Assembly: GCF_900142445.1 (NCBI RefSeq)
Contig: NZ_FRAV01000001.1
Location: 216,173 to 280,172, forward strand
DNA: 64,000 nt
Reading direction: 5' to 3'
Source of the DNA: Chryseobacterium polytrichastri
GTDB lineage: Bacteria > Bacteroidota > Bacteroidia > Flavobacteriales > Weeksellaceae
Below are positions 16,759 through 25,259 of this stretch, piece after piece. A program made the translations under genes and the position numbers. Each line of letters begins with the position of its first letter. Position 1 is the first letter of the stretch. A model generated the notes under the pieces. The model ran no database searches. It saw nothing but the letters and a program-made list of their open reading frames with translations, and was not told the origin of the DNA.

Positions 16759-17712
16759 TTAATTTCGATCAATAACTAAAGGATATCTACAAGTATCAAA
16801 AATATACCAATCTCTCTGCCCATGTATGCAAAGTTTCATATTTTCTATAAAGTGGTCAACAGCTTCCTGATGCTCACCAAAATTTGGTAATGAATTACAA
16901 ATGGTTAAGATTTCAGAAACATCGTTATCGTGAATAGCAACAGACATTTCGTAAGCAGTATGCAAATCTGTTTTATTCCAATATTGATTAATCAATATTA
17001 AATTCATTACATCTATTCCCTGCTCTCTTTTTACAGAAAAATAATCATTCGTCCATGCCAAAATATTACAGAAAAGATCTGCCATTCTTTTAAAAGGAGG
17101 CGAGTAATAAATATGATCAGGCAATATAAGGCCTTCACTTAATTCAAGTAGAGCAAAAAGCGGATAAACACAAACAGATTTTTGTCTCACTCTGGTGTAT
17201 TCTCCAACAGTTGGCCATATCATTGGTCTTTTATAATAAAGTTCTTCAGTCATTCCTTCCAAATAAAGATGAACAGATTCTGCAAAATGTTTCATCCATT
17301 CTTTAGGCATCAGTTTATTCATATCATCTCTTATAGCTGCCATTTCTATAAATATAGGAAGATCATCAGCATGAGGATTATATCCCTCAAACAAAATACG
17401 ATCATATTTTTCCTGTGTCTCTTTGTGTACTTCTTCACTCAGCTCATCAAGATAATCATCATTAATAAGGCCCCAAAGTAGGAATCGGGCAATAGTTATT
17501 AAATTATCCCGTTTTGCAGTAGGATACATCCTTGCAGCAAAATGCCCGCATAATGTTACACTGGCTTGAGACCTTTCAAGGGTATCATTTTGTTTTGCCT
17601 TATAGACGTTTTGAATCCACATTTCACTCATTTCCTCAGTCTCATGAACAAGAGGATGAAGACCCCGGTTTTCAAAAGGATAATCAAGGGTAGGTAATTG
17701 TTTCGTTTCCAT
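16759..17712 (-). CDS. Class I terpene synthase (bacterial terpene cyclase)
   Basis: A 317-residue all-alpha enzyme with the full set of class I terpene cyclase marks. The Asp-rich motif is DDYLD (D85-D89). A pyrophosphate-sensing arginine is at R176, and the NSE metal motif N222-D223-xx-S226-xx-R229-E230 lies 46 residues later. A terminal RY pair is in TCRYP. Such enzymes ionise farnesyl or geranylgeranyl diphosphate with three Mg2+ and cyclise it. The product cannot be predicted. No prenyltransferase or P450 is adjacent, so it stands alone and may give a volatile hydrocarbon or alcohol. Confidence 0.9.
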   Translation of the reverse strand: METKQLPTLDYPFENRGLHPLVHETEEMSEMWIQNVYKAKQNDTLERSQASVTLCGHFAARMYPTAKRDNLITIARFLLWGLINDDYLDELSEEVHKETQEKYDRILFEGYNPHADDLPIFIEMAAIRDDMNKLMPKEWMKHFAESVHLYLEGMTEELYYKRPMIWPTVGEYTRVRQKSVCVYPLFALLELSEGLILPDHIYYSPPFKRMADLFCNILAWTNDYFSVKREQGIDVMNLILINQYWNKTDLHTAYEMSVAIHDNDVSEILTICNSLPNFGEHQEAVDHFIENMKLCIHGQRDWYIFDTCRYPLVIDRN

Positions 17713-17896
17713 TGTGTTATGATTGTTTTAAGAATTAAATTTAATGAAAATTATTATTAAATATCACATTTTAGAGAGTTTTATTAGATTTAGGTTAATC
17801 CATAAGCCTTTTTACGTATTTTAGAGTACAATAAGACGAAAAGAAATAACCAGAATTAAATCTCAATTCTTAATTTTGTTTAATATTTACTTATCC

Positions 17897-18478
17897 ATGA
17901 TAAAAATAAACGACGAACTTCATTATCCTGTTTCCGATACGCTTTTTGTTTTTGCTTTAGATTCAGAAGCCGGGGAAGATTTTAATGATAAAAATAAATT
18001 GGTTACAGGAATCGGCAAGGTAAATGCGGCCATGGAATTAACCAAAGAAATTCACCTCAGAAAGCCAAAATTGATTGTGAATTTAGGTTCGGCAGGAAGT
18101 AAAAGTTTTCATAAAGGTGAAGTTATTTGCTGCACAAAATTTATCCAGCGAGATATGGATGTAAGAGGTCTTGGATTCAGTTTATATGAAACACCCTTGT
18201 CCGGAATTCCGCCTGTGTTGGAATATGGTTTGAAAAAGCAGGAGCTAAAAGAAGGCGTTTGCGGAAGTGGCGACAGCTTTGAAATGAATCATTCTGAAAC
18301 CGATTATAATATTGTAGATATGGAAGCCTATCCATTAGCATTAATTGCGATGAAGGAAAATATTCCGTTTCTATGTTTAAAATATATCTCAGATGATGCC
18401 GGAAGCGATGCTGCAGACGATTGGGCGGTACAGGTACATTTGGCTTCTGAGGCTTTTAAGAAAATATTATTTTCATAG
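17897..18478 (+). CDS. MTA/SAH nucleosidase-like phosphorylase-superfamily protein
   Basis: A 193-residue protein of the PNP/UDP phosphorylase superfamily. It shows GIGKVNAA near the start, NLGSAGS in the phosphate/ribose region, VDMEAY (the purine and ribose binding signature) and a late SDDAGSDAADDW, where the catalytic aspartate would lie. These enzymes split nucleosides such as 5'-methylthioadenosine or S-adenosylhomocysteine. The ATG at 17897 fits the fold better than a TTG seven codons upstream. It is followed after 22 bases by an acetyltransferase gene. The protein is slightly shorter than typical Pfs (about 230). Confidence 0.78.
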   Translation: MIKINDELHYPVSDTLFVFALDSEAGEDFNDKNKLVTGIGKVNAAMELTKEIHLRKPKLIVNLGSAGSKSFHKGEVICCTKFIQRDMDVRGLGFSLYETPLSGIPPVLEYGLKKQELKEGVCGSGDSFEMNHSETDYNIVDMEAYPLALIAMKENIPFLCLKYISDDAGSDAADDWAVQVHLASEAFKKILFS

Positions 18479-18500
18479 CTTTTAATTAAAACACTAATCA

Positions 18501-19019
18501 ATGGCATCAGTTATTATTAATAAGGCTTCTTTTGAAGACCTTGAAACCATACAAAATATCGGAATCCAAACGTTTTCTGAAACCTTTGCAGAAAGTAATT
18601 CTGAAGAAGCAATGAAAACATATCTTGAAAAAAGCTTTAATACAGAAAAAATTAAATCAGAACTTAATAATCCCGATTCATTTTTCTTTATCGCTTGGGA
18701 AGAAGATGATGCAGTAGGGTATTTGAAATTGAATTCCGGACAGGCTCAAACGGAATTGCAGGATGAAACTTCTTTGGAAATTGAGCGTATCTACGTTAAA
18801 AAGAGTCATCACGGTAAAAAAGTTGGACAGTTATTGTACGACAAAGCATTAGAAACAGCGCAACAACAGAAAAAAGGATATCTCTGGTTAGGCGTTTGGG
18901 AAGAAAATCTAAGAGCCGTAAATTTCTACACAAAAAATGGTTTTGTTGAATTCGACAAACATATTTTCAGATTGGGAGATGATGAACAGACCGATTTAAT
19001 GATGAAAAAAATGCTGTAA
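18501..19019 (+). CDS. GNAT-family N-acetyltransferase
   Basis: A 172-residue acetyl-CoA-dependent transferase. The central ERIYVKKSHHGKKVGQLL segment is the acetyl-CoA pyrophosphate loop (Q/RxxGxG/A-like), and LGVWEENLRAVNFYTKNGF is the usual motif B. The acceptor substrate is unknown. It forms a pair with the upstream nucleosidase and is convergent with pdeM, with only 4 bases between the stops. Confidence 0.83.
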   Translation: MASVIINKASFEDLETIQNIGIQTFSETFAESNSEEAMKTYLEKSFNTEKIKSELNNPDSFFFIAWEEDDAVGYLKLNSGQAQTELQDETSLEIERIYVKKSHHGKKVGQLLYDKALETAQQQKKGYLWLGVWEENLRAVNFYTKNGFVEFDKHIFRLGDDEQTDLMMKKML

Positions 19020-19023
19020 TATT

Positions 19024-19668
19024 CTAAATTTCATGAATTTCAGAATCCGTAAAAACATAGAATCTTCCGCCTTTCGGAAGATTTTTTGTATCTAAGCCTG
19101 TAAACTCGCTAAAAGCAGGTAACAACAACTGATTTTCCGTCTGTACAAAGCAGGGAAGCCTTATTTTTTTAACAGTAGAATTAAGCACAACTCCGGGATG
19201 AATATGACCTGTAATCTGAAAACCTTCAATTGATTTATCAAAATCGTGTACAAAAACAAAATCGTTAATTTTTAATTGATTGGCTCTAAAATCAAGACCT
19301 AATTTTTGAACTAAAGTTTTTGAAATTCGGTCATGATTTCCTTCAACGAGATAAAATTTTATATTTGAATATTGATTTTTCCAGATACAGAATTCGTCAA
19401 CATCAGAATTATCGCCGGCATGTAAAAGATCTCCAACCACAATAAATTTTTCAGGTTTAAAATATTCTATTAAAATTGATAATCGCTCTAAATCATTTTT
19501 CATGATATGATTGGCTAAGGCAATTCCGTTTTTTCTGAAATGAGCAGTTTTTCCGATATGAAGATCGGATAAAATCAAAGCTTTTTCCTTTTTCCAAAAC
19601 AACGCACGCTGATTGGTTAAAGTAAAAATTTCGTTTTGAATTGTTGTATTTTTTGTTGCTAAATTCAT
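19024..19668 (-). CDS. pdeM: Ligase-associated metallophosphoesterase PdeM
   Basis: A 214-residue calcineurin-type metallophosphoesterase: SDLHIGK (motif I), VGDLLHAGD (II), EGNHDR (III) and ITGHIHPG (late histidine motif). This is the nuclease/phosphoesterase of the four-gene bacterial DNA repair cluster (MPE, Lhr-like helicase, exonuclease, ligase) described in proteobacteria. The start at 19668 gives MNLATK; a longer reading from 19725 adds 19 residues unlike the family. It is the last gene of the cluster here, 187 bases after the helicase. Confidence 0.85.
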   Translation of the reverse strand: MNLATKNTTIQNEIFTLTNQRALFWKKEKALILSDLHIGKTAHFRKNGIALANHIMKNDLERLSILIEYFKPEKFIVVGDLLHAGDNSDVDEFCIWKNQYSNIKFYLVEGNHDRISKTLVQKLGLDFRANQLKINDFVFVHDFDKSIEGFQITGHIHPGVVLNSTVKKIRLPCFVQTENQLLLPAFSEFTGLDTKNLPKGGRFYVFTDSEIHEI

Positions 19669-19855
19669 TTTAATATATATAATCAAACAGCTTTTTGAAC
19701 AGTATCTTTGCCATGCTGCAAGCATCTCTACAAAGTAAGTTTAGATTCCTCTGGAATGACAAACTTTATGTATAATTTTAATAATCCAAACTGTTTTTCA
19801 ATAGAGTGTTTGCTTGTTTATTAAACATTTATACATCATAAAATTCACCCTTTTT

Positions 19856-22300
19856 TCATTTCTTCTTCGCCTGTTCAATCAATTTTTTAATCCTTGCATC
19901 TAAACCTTCGCTTGATAAGGTCTGTCGTAAACTATCTACTTTTATCGGGAAACTTAAAGGGGTAAAAGTATTGGCAAATTTCAAAATAATTTTTGACTTT
20001 TCTATTCGTTTAAAGGCTTCCACCAATCTTTGTTCCTGCAACTGCATATTGAAAACTTCGGTGTAGGCCTGTCTTACCAAGAAATGATTGGGATCATAAT
20101 CTTCCAATACTTTGAAAATCAATCCTGCAGAACTTTGCAACGCTTTATTTGATCGCTGTTGTCCCGGAAAGTTTTGAATCACCATTCCTGAAATTACGGC
20201 AATATCACGAAACTTTCTTCTCGCCATTTCTGCCGAATTGATACTTGAAATTACATCAACCATCAAATTATCTCTGGTTAATATTTTTTGTAAATTATCT
20301 TCATTTAAAGGAATTTCTTTATCGCTGAACAATTCAAAACCGTAATCATTCATCGCCATTGAAAAGGAGATTGGTGCCAATTTTGAAATTCGATAAGCAA
20401 TCAATGCCGCCATGACTTCATGCACCAAACGTCCTTCAAAAGGATACATAAATAAATGATAGCCTTCGCGGTTTTTAATTAATTCTACCAAGAACTCATC
20501 CTCTTTCGGAATATGAGAACGTTCTTCCTGTTTTGCCAATAATGGATGTAGAAATTTCAGTTCTTTCTCGGAAGCTTTTGGATTCAATGCGCCAGACAGT
20601 TTTTCTCTTAAAAAATGACCTAGATTAGAACTTAAAGGTAATCTTCCGCCCAAATAGCTTGGCGCCATCGCTTTCCCTTTTGATAATCGAACATAGACTG
20701 TCATGTCTTTCACAATCGCGACTTCCAAAACTCTTCCGGCTAATATAAATTTTTCTTCTTTTTTTAATCTTGAGATAAAATATTCCTCAACCATTCCGAT
20801 ATAGCCCCCTGAAATAAATTTCACTTTTAACATCGCATCACTTACGATGGCCCCCATATTCATACGGTGAAGCATCGCTATTTTTCGGGAGGTCACTTTA
20901 AATAAACCATCTTCCATGATTACTACCTTGTGATATTCTTCATAGCTTTTTAAAGCACTTCCGCCAATCGTTAAAAATTCAAGGATGTTTTTCCATTCTT
21001 CGTCTCTAATTTCTTGAAAAGTATAAATTTGTTTAATCCTTTCATAGGTTTCTTCAGGATAAAATCCATCACCAATCGCTAAAGTCATTAAAAACTGAAC
21101 CAACACATCAAAACACAACACCTGCGGATCACGAGGTTCAATTACTTTTTGTTTCACAGCTTCTTTCAATGCTGCAACCTCAATCAACTCTAAAGAATGA
21201 GTAGGAACACAATATATTTTTGAGGTTTCAAAAGGGGAGTGACCGCTTCGTCCGGCTCGTTGAAGAAATCTTGCAACACCTTTTGCAGAACCTATTTGTA
21301 TTACAGTATCGACGGGTTTAAAGTCAATTCCTAAATCTAAAGATGATGTGGAAACAACGGCTTTCAATTTGCCATTGCTCAAGTTTTCTTCAATCCAGAT
21401 TCTTAGATGAGCATCGATCGAACTATGGTGAATCGCAATCTGACCCGCAAAATCCGGATAAGCTTCCAATAATAATTGATACCACATTTCACTCTGACTT
21501 CGGGTATTGGTAAAAACAATCGTTGATTTGGAAGCTAAAATAATCGGAACCACTTTATCCGCCAGTTTATGTCCTAGATGTCCCGCCCAAGGCAAAATTT
21601 CTACTTCATCAGGGAAAACCGGAATAATATCAATCTTTTTATGTTCTTTGGCGGTAATTTTAGTCTTTTTAATAGCATAAGGAATTAAAGTTTCCAACGC
21701 TTCATCTAAATTTCCAATCGTTGCGGTTATTCCCCAAATTTTCATTTTTGGAACATATTTTCTTAATTGAGAAATAGCTAATTCAACCATAACTCCACGT
21801 TTTGAACCCAACAATTCATGCCATTCATCTACCACGAAACATTGGAGGTTTGTAAAGAATCGGAGGTGGTTTTTCTGTCCGAGAAGAAGATGTAAACTTT
21901 CAGGAGTTACCACCAAAATATCAGGCATATTTTTCACCTGTTGCTGTCTTACTTTAGGATCTGTATCACCATTTCGAACGCCTACAAGCCAATCTAATCC
22001 GATCTCATCAATCGCTTCCTGCATTGCCTTTGCAATATCTTTTGACAGCGAACGAAGAGGAGTTACCCAGATCATTTTTAATCCTTTTGTATATTTTTCA
22101 GGATGCGTTAGAAAATCTGAAATTAGGGCTAAAAAAACGGAAAAAGTTTTACCAAAACCAGTCGGAGCAATAACCATTCCGCTGTATCCATTGCCAAATT
22201 TTCGCCAAGTTTCTATCTGAAAATTGAAAGGGGAATTGCCTTTATCAGCCATCCATTGTTGAATGACCTTAAATCCGTCGGTATTTTTAAATGCAGCCAA
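19856..22300 (-). CDS. Ligase-associated DEXH-box DNA helicase (Lhr-Core family)
   Basis: An 814-residue superfamily 2 helicase. Motif I is APTGFGKT, motif II DEWH, motif III TATIGN, motif V SSLDLGIDF and motif VI QRAGRSGH. A winged-helix and Lhr-core C-terminal half completes the usual ~810-residue family length. Characterised relatives are ATP-dependent 3'-5' translocating helicases acting with the clustered ligase and nucleases in DNA repair. The neighbours on both sides are the expected partners. Confidence 0.92.
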   Translation of the reverse strand: MAAFKNTDGFKVIQQWMADKGNSPFNFQIETWRKFGNGYSGMVIAPTGFGKTFSVFLALISDFLTHPEKYTKGLKMIWVTPLRSLSKDIAKAMQEAIDEIGLDWLVGVRNGDTDPKVRQQQVKNMPDILVVTPESLHLLLGQKNHLRFFTNLQCFVVDEWHELLGSKRGVMVELAISQLRKYVPKMKIWGITATIGNLDEALETLIPYAIKKTKITAKEHKKIDIIPVFPDEVEILPWAGHLGHKLADKVVPIILASKSTIVFTNTRSQSEMWYQLLLEAYPDFAGQIAIHHSSIDAHLRIWIEENLSNGKLKAVVSTSSLDLGIDFKPVDTVIQIGSAKGVARFLQRAGRSGHSPFETSKIYCVPTHSLELIEVAALKEAVKQKVIEPRDPQVLCFDVLVQFLMTLAIGDGFYPEETYERIKQIYTFQEIRDEEWKNILEFLTIGGSALKSYEEYHKVVIMEDGLFKVTSRKIAMLHRMNMGAIVSDAMLKVKFISGGYIGMVEEYFISRLKKEEKFILAGRVLEVAIVKDMTVYVRLSKGKAMAPSYLGGRLPLSSNLGHFLREKLSGALNPKASEKELKFLHPLLAKQEERSHIPKEDEFLVELIKNREGYHLFMYPFEGRLVHEVMAALIAYRISKLAPISFSMAMNDYGFELFSDKEIPLNEDNLQKILTRDNLMVDVISSINSAEMARRKFRDIAVISGMVIQNFPGQQRSNKALQSSAGLIFKVLEDYDPNHFLVRQAYTEVFNMQLQEQRLVEAFKRIEKSKIILKFANTFTPLSFPIKVDSLRQTLSSEGLDARIKKLIEQAKKK

Positions 22301-22497
22301 TTTTTTGTTTTTTGATTTTTAGCGCTAGGTTCGCGAGGATATTTTAAAAATATTTTCTGCATACTTTTTCGTTCGCAAAGGCGTTCCACTCAGCCAAGGT
22401 TTATTGCTATCATTCGCTGAACGAAGTGCCCTTGTGAACTAAAAATATTTTCAATTTTAAACAATTTCCTTGCGTCTTATCGTTTATAAAATTTAAT
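22301..22497. other. Intergenic gap inside the repair cluster
   Basis: A 197-bp non-coding gap between ligase and helicase genes. It contains imperfect inverted words (TTCGCGAGG, GTTCGCAAAGG, CATTCGCTGAACGAAG, CTTGTGAACTAAAAA) like the intergenic palindromes elsewhere, but no clean arms were resolved by eye. Confidence 0.35.
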
Positions 22498-24078
22498 TTA
22501 CTGAATCAATTTCTTAATTTCTTCCAAATCATCAATTTCATTCACCGTTTTATCTTTCCGCCATCTTACAATTCTTGGAAACCGTAATGCGACACCGCTT
22601 TTATGACGTTTGCTGAAACCTATTCCTTCGAAAGCGATCTCAAAAACCAACTCAGGTTTTACGGTACGAACAGGCCCGAATTTTTCAATGGCATTTTTAT
22701 TAACAAACTTGCTGACTTCCATAATTTCTTTATCCGTCAAGCCTGAATATGCCTTTGCAATGGTGACCAAAGCATCGCCGTTTTTTACGGCAAAACTGTA
22801 GTCGGTGTAATAAGCGCTTCGCCTTCCGCTTCCTTTTTGGGCATAAATGAGAACAGCGTCAATCGTTAACGGATTGATTTTCCATTTCCACCAATCGCCT
22901 TTTTTTCTTCCTGAATGATAGGGTGAATTCTTTTGTTTTAGCATCAAACCTTCACTATTGATATCTCTGGAATTTTCTCTGATTTGATTGAGATCTTCCC
23001 AGTTTTCAAAATCAATAACCTGAGAAAGTTTAATATTTTCAGGAGCTTGATTTAATAATAATTCTTCCAAAATCGCGCGTCTGCCAGAGATTGGTTTTTC
23101 ACGTAAATCCGTTCCTTCTAACTCTAAAATATCATAACAGAAAACTTCAATCGGAATTTCTAAAAGCATTTTTTTAGGTAAATTTTTCCGGTTTAATCTT
23201 TTCTGTAATTCATTAAAATTTAAAACCTTGTTATCTTTTACGGCTAGTATTTCTCCATCTAAAACAAAGTTTCCTTTCATTGCCTGTATTGTTTCTGCAA
23301 CTTCAGGGAATTGTTCTGTCACCAATTCTTCACCTCTCGACCAAATGAAAACCTCATCATTTCGTTTAATGATTTGTCCACGAATTCCGTCCCATTTATA
23401 TTCAACTTGCCACTCGTCCGGAGTTCCGAGTTCTTCCAATTCTTTTTCTAAAGGATACGCCAAACAGAAAGGATAAGGTTTGGAATTATCTGGGTTTATA
23501 TTTTCCGCTGAAATCAGTTCTTGAAATGAAACTTCATCAGGCTGCCATTTTCCCATTAAACTATGCATTAACGTACTTGCTCCCTGTCCTGAAAACTTTG
23601 TTAAAGAATTAATTAACGTTTTAGAAGAGACGCCAATACGGAAACTTCCACCTAATAATTTATTGAAAATCAAACGTTCTGTATAATCCAATCCATTCCA
23701 AGAATGTAAAACGAATTCTTTTTTCTCTGCTTCTGTTTTATTTTTTAAACTGATAATTTCATTCATCCATTCAGACAATGTTTTATCAATTTTTTCCGTT
23801 GGAGGAGGAAGAATTAGCGAAATTGTTTCACCCAAATCTCCAACCGAAGAATAACTTTCCTGAAACAGCCAAAATGGTAATTGGGTAATTTCCAACGCCC
23901 ATTTTTTCATATAATTGGTATTGACATTTCGTTTCGGTCTTTTACCTGTGAACAAGGCGATAAACCACAATTTGTCTTCATCTGGAGCGCGTTCCAAATA
24001 ATCAATAATGGCGTCAATTTTTGCGTTGGTCTTGTTGGTGCTTTCCAAAGCATTGATCAATTCTGCAAAATGTTTCAT
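22498..24078 (-). CDS. ATP-dependent DNA ligase (repair cluster)
   Basis: A 526-residue ATP-dependent ligase. An N-terminal all-helical DNA-binding domain (about 1-190) is followed by the nucleotidyltransferase domain with the adenylated lysine in YKWDGIRG (KxDG) and further motifs DGEIL, CYDIL, SEGLMLK and KWKINP. An OB-fold domain lies at the C-terminus. Cells use NAD-dependent LigA for replication; this class serves the ligase-associated damage response. The start MKHFAEL at 24078 is preferred over an upstream ATG at 24135 that would run into a hairpin. Confidence 0.92.
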   Translation of the reverse strand: MKHFAELINALESTNKTNAKIDAIIDYLERAPDEDKLWFIALFTGKRPKRNVNTNYMKKWALEITQLPFWLFQESYSSVGDLGETISLILPPPTEKIDKTLSEWMNEIISLKNKTEAEKKEFVLHSWNGLDYTERLIFNKLLGGSFRIGVSSKTLINSLTKFSGQGASTLMHSLMGKWQPDEVSFQELISAENINPDNSKPYPFCLAYPLEKELEELGTPDEWQVEYKWDGIRGQIIKRNDEVFIWSRGEELVTEQFPEVAETIQAMKGNFVLDGEILAVKDNKVLNFNELQKRLNRKNLPKKMLLEIPIEVFCYDILELEGTDLREKPISGRRAILEELLLNQAPENIKLSQVIDFENWEDLNQIRENSRDINSEGLMLKQKNSPYHSGRKKGDWWKWKINPLTIDAVLIYAQKGSGRRSAYYTDYSFAVKNGDALVTIAKAYSGLTDKEIMEVSKFVNKNAIEKFGPVRTVKPELVFEIAFEGIGFSKRHKSGVALRFPRIVRWRKDKTVNEIDDLEEIKKLIQ

Positions 24079-24122
24079 AAGTAGGGGATAGCATTTGTTT
24101 TGGTCATTTTTTCCGTTTTTCG

Positions 24123-24159
24123 TTAACCATGTCAAGGTTCAAAACCTTGACATGGTTAA
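24123..24159. repeat. Perfect 17-bp palindrome with CAA loop
   Basis: Arms 24123-24139 and 24143-24159 are exact complements around a 3-base loop; the core is CCATGTCAAGGTT / AACCTTGACATGG. There is no T-run on the - strand side, so it is not a standard terminator for the exonuclease gene next to it. It looks like a REP-type dispersed hairpin. Confidence 0.6.
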
Positions 24160-24163
24160 GAAA

Positions 24164-25228
24164 CTATTCAACATCTTTAATAACTTCCTTCTCGGTTTTC
24201 TCTTCGTCATCGTCACCATACAACGTTTCAACGACATCAGATTTAATTCCGATTTCATTTAAATATTTAGAAAAAACTTCGGTTTGCCCATGCGTAACAT
24301 GTACAATTTCCGCTTCGGTGGCCTTTATGGCTTGCAATAACCCTTTCCAATCTGCATGATCACTCATAGGAAATCCTGCATCTGCACTTCGCCATCTTCT
24401 TGCTCCACGAACCTGTATCCAGCCTGAACAAATGGCTGTTGCTGCATCCGGTATTTTTTTGATTACATTACTATCCAACAAAGCGGGTGGAACAATCACA
24501 ATATCGCCCTGAACGTGTTTTACACTTTCTCTAAAATCGGGAATTTCATAATCGGGAAGTACGATTCCGACCTCTTCAAATGCTTTGTTGAGTTTACCGA
24601 TAGAGTAATGAACATAGATTTTTCCCATTCCCTCAACCGCTTTCATAATTCTCTGCGCTTTTCCCAAAGAATAACCGATAAAAACGGATGTTTTTTGATT
24701 TTCCTGATTTCGTAACACCCAGTTTTGAAGTCTTTTATTAAGATCAGGAATTTCCAGCCAATTATAAATAGGAAGTCCGAAAGTACTTTCTGTAACGAAT
24801 TCATTGCACTTGACCAATTCAAAAGGCGTACTTAATCCGTCGTCCTGAACTTTATAATCTCCGGAAACTACACTTACATATCCTTTATATTCCAAACGGA
24901 TTTGGGCAGAACCAATGATATGGCCTGCCGGATGGAGTGAGAGCTTAACACCATTGATATCCAAGACTTCACCATATTGTAAGGTTTGACATTCAATATC
25001 CGGAGAAATCCTTTGATGTAAAATAGGTTTTGTGAAATGGTGACACAGGTATTTTTTCATTCCCCAACGGGCGTGGTCGGCGTGACCATGTGTGATAACT
25101 GCATAATCAACAGGTCGCCACGGATCAATATAAAATTTCCCTTGCGGACAGTAGATACCTTTATTGGTGAATGTGATTAGTTTCAATGGTGTGATTGGTT
25201 TAGATTTAATATTCAAAAATCTAACCAA
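24164..25228 (-). CDS. Ligase-associated DNA exonuclease (metallo-beta-lactamase fold)
   Basis: A 354-residue protein of the MBL/beta-CASP-like nuclease family. The metal motif is THGHADH, the later histidine is in HPAGHIIGSAQ, aspartate in SGDYK, and C-terminal conserved DH/H positions in MSDHADW and HVTHGQTE. It is the 'Exo' member of the four-gene repair cluster and probably resects DNA ends with manganese. It is first in the gene order of the cluster here (exo, lig, helicase, pdeM). A highly acidic tail (DDDEEKTEKE) is notable. Confidence 0.87.
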   Translation of the reverse strand: MVRFLNIKSKPITPLKLITFTNKGIYCPQGKFYIDPWRPVDYAVITHGHADHARWGMKKYLCHHFTKPILHQRISPDIECQTLQYGEVLDINGVKLSLHPAGHIIGSAQIRLEYKGYVSVVSGDYKVQDDGLSTPFELVKCNEFVTESTFGLPIYNWLEIPDLNKRLQNWVLRNQENQKTSVFIGYSLGKAQRIMKAVEGMGKIYVHYSIGKLNKAFEEVGIVLPDYEIPDFRESVKHVQGDIVIVPPALLDSNVIKKIPDAATAICSGWIQVRGARRWRSADAGFPMSDHADWKGLLQAIKATEAEIVHVTHGQTEVFSKYLNEIGIKSDVVETLYGDDDEEKTEKEVIKDVE

Positions 25229-25259
25229 TCACTTTAAGAATGTCTGTAAATTAAAATTT

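Noticed and set aside
19669..19725. N-terminal extension of PdeM
   Set aside because: The added 19 residues do not resemble the family, and the shorter start matches it.
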